Shown piece after piece: positions 33,642-41,166 of a stretch of 42,999 bases of DNA; within the stretch, counting starts at the first letter, position 1, and every line of letters starts with the position of its first letter. This DNA is from Candidatus Alectryocaccomicrobium excrementavium (lineage in GTDB: Bacteria; Bacillota; Clostridia; Christensenellales; Aristaeellaceae), in contig DVJN01000191.1 in NCBI GenBank assembly GCA_018716755.1, forward strand, positions 1 to 42,999, written 5' to 3'. The notes under the pieces were generated by a model, which was not told where the DNA came from, ran no database searches, and saw only the letters and a list, made by a program, of their open reading frames with translations. A program made the position numbers and the translations under genes.

Positions 33642-33705
33642 GCGGGCGGCGAAGGTGTTGACAAAATCAACACCCTTCGAAAAATGAAAAATCATTTTTT
33701 CGAGC
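33626..33705. repeat. cluster of three adjacent stem-loops
   Basis: In forward order: CCGCCCGCT-N6-AGCGGGCGG (33626-33649, perfect); CGAAGGTGTTGA-CAAAA-TCAACACCCTTCG (about 33650-33680, one bulge); TCGAAAAATGA-AAAA-TCATTTTTTCGA (about 33678-33705, one bulge). They lie between the araC-type gene and DUF4317. One or more may terminate the upstream transcript, though none has a clean T-run. Confidence 0.7.
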
Positions 33706-33739
33706 ATCCCCTATCGAAATAAACAGGTTTGTCAATGCT

Positions 33740-34624
33740 CTACGGCCTGTCGAACGGCTGCTTGGCATAGCGGCGCGCATATTCGCTGGGATTCATGCCA
33801 AACATCGCCTTAAACTCGCGCGAAAAATGGCTGATATGGGAAAATCCCACCTGCCGGCTCACCTCGCCCACCGCCACCTGCCCTCGCAACAGTTCTATGG
33901 CGCGCGCGAAGCGAAAGCGCCGCAGGTATTCCGACGGCGTGATGCCCAGGATGCGGTTGAACTGACGCGTTAAATGGTCGGCGCTCACGCCCACCTGGCG
34001 GGCAATATCCGCAATGGAAAGCTCCTGCGCGTAATCCGCCTCGATCAGTTCCATGGCGCGGCTCACATACCCGGTATACGCGCTGTCCCCGGTGCGCGAG
34101 GCAGAAAAGCGCGCGCTGAAAACGCGGGCAAGGAGCACCATGAATTCTACCAGCAATGCGCGGCTGCGCACCACCCAGCCGGTCTTCTGTGTGCCGCGCT
34201 CCTCCTGCATGGCGCGAAACAATTCCAACACGCGCTCCCGATCTTCCAGTTCCAGGTGCGCATGCAGCTTCCAGCCGCTGGAGGGGCCTTCGGCAAAGAA
34301 ATCCGCCATGCCGGGCAGCGTGCAAACCTCCTGGAGCGCGCCGCCCAGCGCCTCGGGCAAAAACAGAAAATTGATGATGCTCGCCGTGCGCCGTCCATGA
34401 TAAAAATGCTCGTCGCCCGGACGCACGGCGATGATGTCGCCCGCCAGGAGCAGGGCGCTTTCCCCGCCCAGCGCGTGCAACACAAAGCCATCCACCACGT
34501 ACACAATTTCAAAGAACTCGTGGCTGTGCGTGGCGCTTGCCGATTGCAATACTTCCGTAATCTTCGTGGGAAACTCGCGGTCATCGCTCACCGAGTCCCA
34601 GCGCATCCTGTATTCGCAGGCCAT
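33740..34624 (-). CDS. AraC-family transcriptional regulator
   Basis: A 294-residue regulator. The N-terminal cupin sensor (SHEFFEIVYVVDGF, GDIIAVRPGDEHFYHG) is followed by two helix-turn-helix units, LSIADIARQVGVSADHLTRQF and VGEVSRQVGFSHISHFSREF, ending in the usual FGMNPSEYARRY. Relatives sense sugars or organic acids. The track ORF is 105 codons too long and runs through mltG; ATG 34624 is placed after GGGGATTAAA. It lies 22 bases after mltG and upstream of DUF4317-dgoD, which it might control; that is inference. Confidence 0.87.
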   Translation of the reverse strand: MACEYRMRWDSVSDDREFPTKITEVLQSASATHSHEFFEIVYVVDGFVLHALGGESALLLAGDIIAVRPGDEHFYHGRRTASIINFLFLPEALGGALQEVCTLPGMADFFAEGPSSGWKLHAHLELEDRERVLELFRAMQEERGTQKTGWVVRSRALLVEFMVLLARVFSARFSASRTGDSAYTGYVSRAMELIEADYAQELSIADIARQVGVSADHLTRQFNRILGITPSEYLRRFRFARAIELLRGQVAVGEVSRQVGFSHISHFSREFKAMFGMNPSEYARRYAKQPFDRP

Positions 34625-34646
34625 TTTAATCCCCGATTCTGCCGCC

Positions 34647-35942
34647 TTACTGCCCCTGCTGTTCGCGGTCGTAGGCTTCCCACAGCGGGCGATACCGCTC
34701 CACGTTCGCATTGTGCTCCTCGAGCGTTTTGGCAAAGGCCAACGCGTCAGAGTCCGGTTCCGTGGCGCAGAAATAATAATACCCTTCCGCCATAAACGTC
34801 TCATCCGGGTGCAACGCGGCTTCCAGCGCCGCCTGCGAAGGATTGCAGATCGGCCCGGCGGGCAGTCCTGCAATCTGGTACGTGTTATAGGCCGATTGGG
34901 TCGCCAGCTGCTCGTTGGTGAGCGTAAAAGTATCCACACCCAGCGTGTATTTCACCGTCGGGTCGCTTTCCAGGCGCATGCCCGCATTCAGCCGGTTGTG
35001 GAACACCGCTGAAACCCGCGCGAAATCCTCCTGACTCCCGGCCTCCTTTTCGATCATCGAAGCGAGGATCAACGTCTGATCCATGGTAAGCGGCGAAACA
35101 TACCCTTCCTGAATGAGGTTGCCCTCTTCGTCATACTGCACACTATCCTCGGCATAGAACACGCGGTCGTACACCGTGTTGGTCTGCAAAACTAGGGTGC
35201 GGGCAATGCTTTCCGCACTGGCATTGGCGAACACGCGGTACGTATCCGGCGCGAGATACCCCTCCAGCTTGTATAACCGGTTGGAAAATCCCGCGGATTC
35301 ATACGCGTATTGCAGCGCGTAACTATCTGTGAGAAACAGTTCCGGCTGATTGCACACGGCGAGGAATTCGTCCCGGTTGGTGAGCGCGCCCACGGATACC
35401 AGATAATCCGCGATATCCTCGCACGTCCAGCCCGGGATGATGGTAATCGTGCGCTCGGTCGTCTCGCTGCCGCTGGCCAGCACGCCGATGATCTCCATCA
35501 CATCCATGGAAGGGGACAACTGATAGCTGCCATAATGGATGTCGTTCGTGATGCCCTGGAACGAAATGATGTACTTAAACAGGCCCTTGTTGCGCAAAAG
35601 GCCCTGCTCGTACAAATGCTCCGATATGGTCGAAATCGATTCACCGGAGGCGATGGTGAAGGTCACGGTTTCCTCGTTGTCCGGCTCCATGGGCATCAGG
35701 AAATTCTCATACACCTGGTTCCAGAGCGTAGCAACTATTCCCGCGACCAGCACAAACGCGCACAGGAAAATCATCACCGGCCGCAGAAAGCGCCACAACC
35801 AGTCATACCAGAAAAAGCCGTATTCGCGATCCTCGCGCAGCGTTTTTTCCGTATATCTTTCCTGCTTTGGGCGCTTATGCGCCGCTTTTTTGCCCTGTTG
35901 GCCCCTGCGCGCGGGCCGGTTGGCAGGATACCGTTTCGGCAT
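34647..35942 (-). CDS. mltG: endolytic murein transglycosylase MltG
   Basis: Membrane-bound lytic transglycosylase that cuts nascent glycan strands and so sets their length, 431 residues. A basic cytoplasmic head of about 50 residues precedes one membrane helix (about residues 50-75), then a LysM-like segment, then the YceG catalytic domain: KLEGYLAPDTYRV, LASMIEKEAG with the catalytic Glu, NRLNAGMRLESDPTVKY and YNTYQIAGLPAGPICNP. ATG 35942 follows AGGAGAAACACC. It follows the ylbF-like gene by 19 bases. Confidence 0.94.
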   Translation of the reverse strand: MPKRYPANRPARRGQQGKKAAHKRPKQERYTEKTLREDREYGFFWYDWLWRFLRPVMIFLCAFVLVAGIVATLWNQVYENFLMPMEPDNEETVTFTIASGESISTISEHLYEQGLLRNKGLFKYIISFQGITNDIHYGSYQLSPSMDVMEIIGVLASGSETTERTITIIPGWTCEDIADYLVSVGALTNRDEFLAVCNQPELFLTDSYALQYAYESAGFSNRLYKLEGYLAPDTYRVFANASAESIARTLVLQTNTVYDRVFYAEDSVQYDEEGNLIQEGYVSPLTMDQTLILASMIEKEAGSQEDFARVSAVFHNRLNAGMRLESDPTVKYTLGVDTFTLTNEQLATQSAYNTYQIAGLPAGPICNPSQAALEAALHPDETFMAEGYYYFCATEPDSDALAFAKTLEEHNANVERYRPLWEAYDREQQGQ

Positions 35943-35961
35943 GGTGTTTCTCCTACTATCG

Positions 35962-36315
35962 CTATTTCCCCGCGAGCGCGTCCAAATCGATGCCGGCCGC
36001 TTCCCCCAGAATCTGGAACACCTCTGAAAGCATGCGCTGGAAGCGGAATTCCGCCAGCATATACGCGCTCACATCGGGGTTGAATTGCAAAATGGACGCA
36101 AGGCGCTGCATCTTCTGCATCTCGTCTTCATCCACGCTTTTGCCGCTGGCAAGCGTCATCTGCATCCTGTATTGCAGGCGCTTGTATTCATCCAGCAGGG
36201 ATTTGTTGGTTGAATCGTCATAAGCCACCGCTTTGAGGCGGGTATACTCGCGGTATTCTTCCGTTTCCTTCAAAGCGCTGGCCAGCGCGCGCGCCTGATC
36301 GTAAATGTTCTCCAT
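35962..36315 (-). CDS. YlbF/YmcA family protein
   Basis: A 117-residue helical protein of the YlbF/YmcA family (MENIYDQARALASALKETEEY, DDSTNKSLLDEYKRLQ, FQRMLSEVFQILGEAAGI). In B. subtilis YlbF and YmcA form with YaaT a complex that steers RNase Y cleavage. ATG 36315 is chosen with GGAGGA eight bases upstream; a GTG five codons earlier is the track start. It follows the RNase J gene by 69 bases with no clear terminator, so cotranscription is likely. Confidence 0.82.
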   Translation of the reverse strand: MENIYDQARALASALKETEEYREYTRLKAVAYDDSTNKSLLDEYKRLQYRMQMTLASGKSVDEDEMQKMQRLASILQFNPDVSAYMLAEFRFQRMLSEVFQILGEAAGIDLDALAGK

Positions 36316-36384
36316 AGCAGCATCCTCCACTTCTTTAGACGCGCGCGGCGAAAAAAAGTTTCGCCCGGCCAGCCCACCGCCGCG

Positions 36385-38061
36385 TCATATTTCTACCACG
36401 ATGGGCAGGATCATGGGATTTCGCTTGATCGTGTCGTAAATATACTTCTGTACGCAATCGCGCACATCGTTCTTTAAATGGTTCCAATCGCTCGGCTCAA
36501 TCCTGCCATAATTGCCCAGCGCGCGGATGGCCGCGTTGCGCGCGCCCTCCAGCAGCGTATCTGCCTCGCGCATGTAGACAAAGCCGCGCGTGATAATATC
36601 CGGCCCGGAAACGACTTCGCCCAGTTCGTGGTCGATGCCCATCACCACGATGAGCATGCCATCCGTGGAAAGTTTTTTGCGGTCGCGCAGCACCACCGCG
36701 CCCACATCTCCCACGCCCAGCCCATCGATGAGCACCGCTCCCGCGGGCACTGTGCCCACCGTGTGCATGGAGCTTTCGTTCACCTCGATGATGTCGCCAT
36801 TGTCCGGCACAAGGGTGCGCTTGGGATCCATGCCCAGGGAAATGGCCAGGTTTGCATGGTGCTTGAGATGCCGGTATTCGCCGTGAATGGGAATAAAATA
36901 CCGCGGACGGGTTAAAACGTGGATGAGCTTGAGCTCCTCCCGCTTGGCGTGCCCGGAAACGTGCACCTCGGCCAGGGCCTTATAGATCACGTCTGCGCCC
37001 GTGCGCATCAATTGGTCAATCACGCGGGAAACGCTCTTTTCGTTGCCCGGAATGGGCGTGGCCGACACGATGACCATATCGCTCGATTTGATCTCCAGCT
37101 TTTTGTGCTCGGCAAACGCCATGCGCGAAAGCCCGCTCATCGGCTCGCCCTGGCTGCCCGTGGTTACGACCACGATTTCGTTGTCCTCATACCGGTCGAT
37201 TTCGTCGATGGAAAACAGGCGGCCTTCGGGAATGTGCAACTCGCCCAGCTGCATGGCCACCTGCGCGACATTGATCATGCTGCGCCCAACGAGGCAGACC
37301 CTGCGCTGATACCGCACCGCCAGATCCACCACCTGCTGGATCCGGTGCACGTTGCTGGCAAACATGGCCACGATGATGCGCCCCGTCGCCTTGGCGAAAT
37401 ACGCATTAAAGGTATCGCCCACCGTGCGCTCGCTCATCGTGTAGCCCGCATGCTCGGCGTTGGTGGAATCGGCCAGCAGGCAGAGCACGCCCTTGCGGCC
37501 CAGCTCTGCTAGGCGGCCCAAATCCATGATCTCATCATCGATGGGCGTGTAGTCCACCTTAAAATCGCCCGTGTGCACGATGACGCCCACCGGCGTGTGC
37601 AGTACGATGGCGCACGCACCCGCGATGGAGTGGCTCACCTTGACGAATTCGACCTTGAACGCACCCATTTCCACCACGTCGCCCGGCTCAATCACGTTCA
37701 GCGGCACGTTGGTGATGCGGTGTTCCTTGAGCTTGTGGTTGAGCAGCGCAAGGGTGAGCCGCGTGCCATATACCGGCGCGATGATGCTGTTAAACGTGTA
37801 CGGCGCCGCGCCGATATGATCCTCGTGCCCGTGCGTAATCACAAAGCCGCGGATGCGGTCCGCGTTTTTTTCCAGATACGTAATGTCCGGCACCACCAGA
37901 TCCACGCCCGGCATGTCTTCCTTGGGAAAGATCGAGCCGACGTCCACCACCACGATATCGTCCATATACTCGTAAACCGTCATGTTTTTCCCCACTTCGC
38001 CCAGACCGCCCAGCGGTATGATGCGAAGCTTTGGTTTGTTTTCTTTTTTGCCTCTTGCCAT
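36385..38061 (-). CDS. rnj: ribonuclease J
   Basis: Metallo-beta-lactamase/beta-CASP ribonuclease of 558 residues with 5'-3' exonuclease and endonuclease activity on mRNA and rRNA precursors. The zinc motif VITHGHEDHIGA is near residue 76, followed by HSIAGACAIVLHTPVG, HTGDFKVDY, DSTNAEHAGYTMSE, TTGSQGEPMSGLSRMA and HVSGHAKREEL, the beta-CASP His motifs. The basic N-terminus and C-terminal extension are typical of RNase J. The track start is 71 codons too long; ATG 38061 follows AGAGAGG. Only one rnj is seen, so J1 and J2 cannot be distinguished. Confidence 0.95.
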   Translation of the reverse strand: MARGKKENKPKLRIIPLGGLGEVGKNMTVYEYMDDIVVVDVGSIFPKEDMPGVDLVVPDITYLEKNADRIRGFVITHGHEDHIGAAPYTFNSIIAPVYGTRLTLALLNHKLKEHRITNVPLNVIEPGDVVEMGAFKVEFVKVSHSIAGACAIVLHTPVGVIVHTGDFKVDYTPIDDEIMDLGRLAELGRKGVLCLLADSTNAEHAGYTMSERTVGDTFNAYFAKATGRIIVAMFASNVHRIQQVVDLAVRYQRRVCLVGRSMINVAQVAMQLGELHIPEGRLFSIDEIDRYEDNEIVVVTTGSQGEPMSGLSRMAFAEHKKLEIKSSDMVIVSATPIPGNEKSVSRVIDQLMRTGADVIYKALAEVHVSGHAKREELKLIHVLTRPRYFIPIHGEYRHLKHHANLAISLGMDPKRTLVPDNGDIIEVNESSMHTVGTVPAGAVLIDGLGVGDVGAVVLRDRKKLSTDGMLIVVMGIDHELGEVVSGPDIITRGFVYMREADTLLEGARNAAIRALGNYGRIEPSDWNHLKNDVRDCVQKYIYDTIKRNPMILPIVVEI

Positions 38062-38268
38062 AAAATGCCTCTCTTTACTCAATTTTTGACGCACGAAAAC
38101 ACATACCAACAAGCGCAGCCGCATAGCCGCGCAAAATGTATTCGTAAGCCCCGCCTTCGCGGCGACCGTACATCCAAAAATGCGGTGCAAGGCCCGGCGC
38201 CCTGCCGCTGCCCACAGTGGCTGCGGCAGGCCTTCGGCGCACATTGCACGCCCGCTATATCCAGTATA
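38062..38268 (-). promoter_or_regulatory. long structured leader and promoter of rnj
   Basis: On the minus strand an extended -10 (TGGTATACT, forward 38263-38268) lacks a good -35 and predicts a leader of almost 200 bases. The leader contains GC-rich hairpins: CCTGCCGC/GCGGCAGG with adjoining GGCGCC, GCC-GCGAA-GGC, and GCGCGGC-TAT-GCGGCTGCGC. No reading frame with a ribosome binding site is seen in it. Confidence 0.5.
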
Positions 38269-38389
38269 CCACACGCGGCGTTAAAATCCCATACAAGGCG
38301 GGTAATTTAACGCGAATCTCCAGAAACCCCTCGCATTTTCCTCCATTTTTAATAGTTTCTTACCTCCCATGTAAAATTCTTCCCTTCCC

Positions 38390-38420
38390 ATCGCGTTCCA
38401 CGAATTTTTTTTAACGCGAT
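38390..38420. repeat. inverted repeat upstream of the J-domain gene
   Basis: ATCGCGTT (38390-38397) and AACGCGAT (38413-38420) with a T-rich 15-base spacer, 15 bases before the -35. It could be an operator. The remaining stretch 38269-38389 between the divergent promoters is AT-rich and shows no gene. Confidence 0.5.
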
Positions 38421-38435
38421 TTGCACGGCTAAAGC

Positions 38436-38464
38436 GTGACACTCGCCGCATACTGTGCTATAAT
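38436..38464 (+). promoter_or_regulatory. promoter of the J-domain gene
   Basis: GTGACA (38436-38441), 17 bp, TATAAT (38459-38464), with transcription predicted to start near 38471. Confidence 0.8.
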
Positions 38465-38499
38465 TGAGATAAAATTCCCAATTGAGGAAGGTGTTGCGC

Positions 38500-38991
38500 T
38501 TGCCGAACCCATTTGAAACGCTCGGCATTGATCGCGCGGCGGATCGCAAAGCCATCCATCAGGCATATCGCTCGCTCGCCCGCAGGTGGCATCCCGACCG
38601 CTTTGCCGCCGGGCCAGAGCGCGCCTGGGCAGAAGGGCGCATGGTGGAGATCAACAGTGCGTATGCCGAGTGCCTCCGCCTTGCCGGTTCCCCCAGCCTG
38701 GAAGAAGAAAGCGCCCTGGCAGACGCGGAACAGCTGCTGCGGGATAACCAGCCCATGCACGCGCGCCGGCTTTTAATGGGCATGGCGGGGCGCTGCCCAC
38801 AATGGAACTATTTGTTTGGCCGGGCGCTTTCCATGCTCAACGAACACGAAAAAGCGGCGACCTATCTGGGCGTAGCGGCGCGCCAGCGCCCGGACAATGT
38901 GGAATACGCGCGCGCTTATCAGGAAGCGGAGGGAAAATTGTATGCCAGCAGAAAACACGCTTTCCGCCGAATCTTCGCGCGCGGCGGCTGA
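38500..38991 (+). CDS. J-domain protein with TPR-like C-terminus
   Basis: A 163-residue protein. An N-terminal J domain (NPFETLGIDRAADRKAIHQAY, LARRWHPDRF with the HPD motif at about residue 31) would stimulate an Hsp70 ATPase. It lacks the Gly/Phe and zinc regions of DnaJ, and the rest is a short TPR-like helical stretch (ARRLLMGMAGRCPQWNYLF, LGVAARQRPDNVEYARAY). TTG 38500 stands eight bases after AGGAAGG; the earlier TTG of the track lies before this site. The 3' end overlaps the DUF2284 gene by 50 bases. Confidence 0.8.
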   Translation: MPNPFETLGIDRAADRKAIHQAYRSLARRWHPDRFAAGPERAWAEGRMVEINSAYAECLRLAGSPSLEEESALADAEQLLRDNQPMHARRLLMGMAGRCPQWNYLFGRALSMLNEHEKAATYLGVAARQRPDNVEYARAYQEAEGKLYASRKHAFRRIFARGG

Positions 38992-39487
38992 ATACACGCG
39001 CCTGGCGTTGGAAATGGGCGCGCGCCATGCGGTCGTTTTTGCGCTGAGCGATATCGCCTTCGACCCGCGCACGCTGCTCAAGTGCATGTTTGGCTGCGCC
39101 GACTGGGGCCGCAACCACACCTGTCCTTCCCGGGCGAACAACGTCTCCCTCGCGGAATACAAAGAAATGCTTTCGCGCTACCGTTGGGGCGTCATTGTGC
39201 ACACCACGGACAAGGCGCTTTCGCAAAGGATTTCTCTGGAACTCGAATCGCGCGCGTTTCACGATGGCTATTATTTCGCTTTTTCCCTCAGCGATTGCGC
39301 GCTTTGCAACGAATGCGCCGCCGTGGAATGCGCTCCCTGCCGCTTTCCGCGCATGGCGCGGCCCGCGTTTCATTCCGTGGGTATAGACGTTTTTCAAACC
39401 GTGCGCCGCTTTGGCCTGCCCATCAGCACGCTTTCGCACCCGGAAACGGATGAGCAAAATTGGTACAGCGCGGTCTTTGTGGAGTGA
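38942..39487 (+). CDS. DUF2284 metal-binding protein
   Basis: A 181-residue cysteine-rich protein of the DUF2284 family. Cysteine blocks are CMFGCADWGRNHTCPSRANN near residue 50 and SDCALCNECAAVECAPCRFP near 125, the latter ferredoxin-like, so an iron-sulfur cluster or other metal site is likely. Function is unknown. ATG 38942 is chosen because GGAGGG precedes it by eight bases; it lies inside the end of the J-domain gene, so the two are tightly linked. Confidence 0.8.
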   Translation: MPAENTLSAESSRAAAEYTRLALEMGARHAVVFALSDIAFDPRTLLKCMFGCADWGRNHTCPSRANNVSLAEYKEMLSRYRWGVIVHTTDKALSQRISLELESRAFHDGYYFAFSLSDCALCNECAAVECAPCRFPRMARPAFHSVGIDVFQTVRRFGLPISTLSHPETDEQNWYSAVFVE

Positions 39488-39547
39488 GTCCGCGCGCTTT
39501 TGGGCGGCAAAGCGCTATTTTTATAAATTTGACCCTCAGGTGATGCC

Positions 39548-40216
39548 ATGTTTCACATTCTCGTTGCGGGCCACAACAAGGCCTGGCGGCAAAAAATGCG
39601 CGACTTGCTGGAAGCGGAGCACTATACCGTAGCGCTCGCCGCCAATGGCGAAGCCGCCATGGCGCTCATGGAAGGCTGGCACGCGGATCTGGCGATCGTT
39701 TCGCAATCCGGCATGGACGCCCTGGAATTCACCAGCGCGCTGCGCGAGGCTGGCAGTATGCTGATCGTGCTGATGCTGGCGGACCAGGAATCGCCCGCCG
39801 ACCGCAAAAGCGCTTTCCGCGCCGGAGTGGACGATTTTTTGCCTGCGCCATTCGATGGCGAGGAGCTTTTGCTGCACATCCGCGCGCTTTTGCGTCGGGC
39901 AAAGGTCGAGCAGGAGCGCAAAATCGTGTTGGGCTGCGTCACGCTCGATTACGATACCTTTACCGTATGGCGCGAAAACGAGGCCCATATCCTGCCGCAA
40001 AAGGAATTTCTTCTGCTCTTTAAGTTGCTTTCCAACCCGGACAAGGTTTTCACGCGGCTGGATTTGATGGATGAAATCTGGGGCGCGGAGAGCAACAGCG
40101 GCTGGGAAACCGTAACCGTGCACATCGCCCGCCTGCGCAAGCGCTTTCACGGTTGGCCAGAATTTTCCATCCTGTCCGTGCGCGGAGTCGGCTATAAAGC
40201 CGTGAAAATGTGTTGA
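39548..40216 (+). CDS. OmpR/PhoB-type response regulator with degenerate receiver
   Basis: A 222-residue protein: a receiver domain (1-120) and a winged-helix DNA-binding domain (about 125-222, with WETVTVHIARLRKRF and ILSVRGVGYKA). The phosphorylation site is lost: the acidic pair after strand 1 is Gly-His (ILVAGHN), the phospho-acceptor position is Ser52 (DLAIVSQSGMD), and the conserved Lys of the KPF motif is Ala100 (LPAPF). It should therefore work without phosphorylation. No histidine kinase is adjacent. ATG 39548 follows AGGTGATGCC. Confidence 0.88.
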   Translation: MFHILVAGHNKAWRQKMRDLLEAEHYTVALAANGEAAMALMEGWHADLAIVSQSGMDALEFTSALREAGSMLIVLMLADQESPADRKSAFRAGVDDFLPAPFDGEELLLHIRALLRRAKVEQERKIVLGCVTLDYDTFTVWRENEAHILPQKEFLLLFKLLSNPDKVFTRLDLMDEIWGAESNSGWETVTVHIARLRKRFHGWPEFSILSVRGVGYKAVKMC

Positions 40217-40353
40217 TTTCCCGCACAATACACAGATAGTATGTCTTTCGTTTTACAAAACTGGAAAACTTGCTCTCGTTTCCGCCAGAATTTATCTTGT
40301 GTTTAGAAATCCATGCTATGCTTTATGCAAATATTAAAGTTGGAGGGATATCC

Positions 40354-40830
40354 ATGGCAACTCGCGCAAACAGCGGCCTCGCAAGAATCTGCAACTATAT
40401 CTGCGTCGTTCTCATGCTGGTCATCTTGATTTTCCAGTTCATGCCGTTTTGGCACTATACCGACGATGAAGAAACTTTCGACACTTCTATCCAAAGCTAC
40501 GTTTGGTTCCCGGGTGAATATCGCGAACTGGATGACTATCTGGAAGAAGCCACTGCCAATGAGGACTACGAAGTGGGCCAGATCATCGGCATGCCCATCC
40601 TCGTGCTCGTATCCGGCGCTGTCGGTATTGTACTTTGCATCATAAAGGCCAAGAGCGCGCTCGTTTCCCTGCTGCCCGCCATCTGCGGCATCAGCGGCAT
40701 CTGGGGCTTCCTCGCCGTGCCTGCGTTCCAGCTGGGATCCAACTGGGTGGTTTCACTGGTGCTGTGCATTGCGGTGTTGCTGGTAAGCCTGGTATCTCTC
40801 CTGTCGCTGGCGAAAAAGGAGAAGGCGTAA
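40354..40830 (+). CDS. four-helix membrane protein
   Basis: A 158-residue membrane protein with helices at about residues 13-33, 76-96, 98-118 and 128-150, and an acidic outer loop between the first two (TDDEETFDTS, DDYLEEATANEDYE). ATG 40354 follows TTGGAGGGATATCC; the longer track ORF has no site. The 137 bases upstream hold only a weak promoter candidate (TTGCTC, 17 bp, TATCTT). The product is not recognised. A strong terminator follows. Confidence 0.7.
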   Translation: MATRANSGLARICNYICVVLMLVILIFQFMPFWHYTDDEETFDTSIQSYVWFPGEYRELDDYLEEATANEDYEVGQIIGMPILVLVSGAVGIVLCIIKAKSALVSLLPAICGISGIWGFLAVPAFQLGSNWVVSLVLCIAVLLVSLVSLLSLAKKEKA

Positions 40831-40850
40831 AGGCCGCTACTGTCATCAAT

Positions 40851-40884
40851 GGGCGCGAACCAAAAAGGTTCGCGCCCACTTTTT
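40851..40884 (+). terminator. intrinsic terminator
   Basis: GGGCGCGAACC-AAAAA-GGTTCGCGCCC, a perfect 11-bp stem, is followed by ACTTTTT, 20 bases after the four-helix gene. On the minus strand no T-run follows. Confidence 0.93.
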
Positions 40885-41164
40885 AGGCCTGTGAATAGAC
40901 TGCCCAAGCAATCAGCGCCGCCCACTGCAAAAGCGCAAATAGCGGCACAAGGATGCGGAATTTCCAGTGCCGGGTCTTGTGGCGGAAGGCGCGCATGCCC
41001 AGCAGCGCGCCCGTGCCGCCAAAGCAGGCCGCCGCCAGCAAAAGCGCGCGCTCAGATATTCTCCACGCATCGCGCCGGGCGCGTGATTTGTCCCAGCCAA
41101 AGAGGGCAAACGAGCAAAGATTGAGCGCGATAAAAAAACCGCCAACGATCGTCCATGCTCGCAC
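40883..41164 (-). CDS. DUF1294 membrane protein
   Basis: A 93-residue protein of the DUF1294 family: an N-terminal helix, FGWDKSRARRDAWRISERALLLAA, GGTGALLGMRAFRHKTRH and a last helix. This order of blocks is diagnostic. Function is unknown. GTG 41164 lies two bases after the topoisomerase stop, with GAGGTGG inside the upstream gene as ribosome binding site. Its stop touches the T-run of the opposing terminator. Confidence 0.88.
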   Translation of the reverse strand: MRAWTIVGGFFIALNLCSFALFGWDKSRARRDAWRISERALLLAAACFGGTGALLGMRAFRHKTRHWKFRILVPLFALLQWAALIAWAVYSQA

Positions 41165-41166
41165 TG

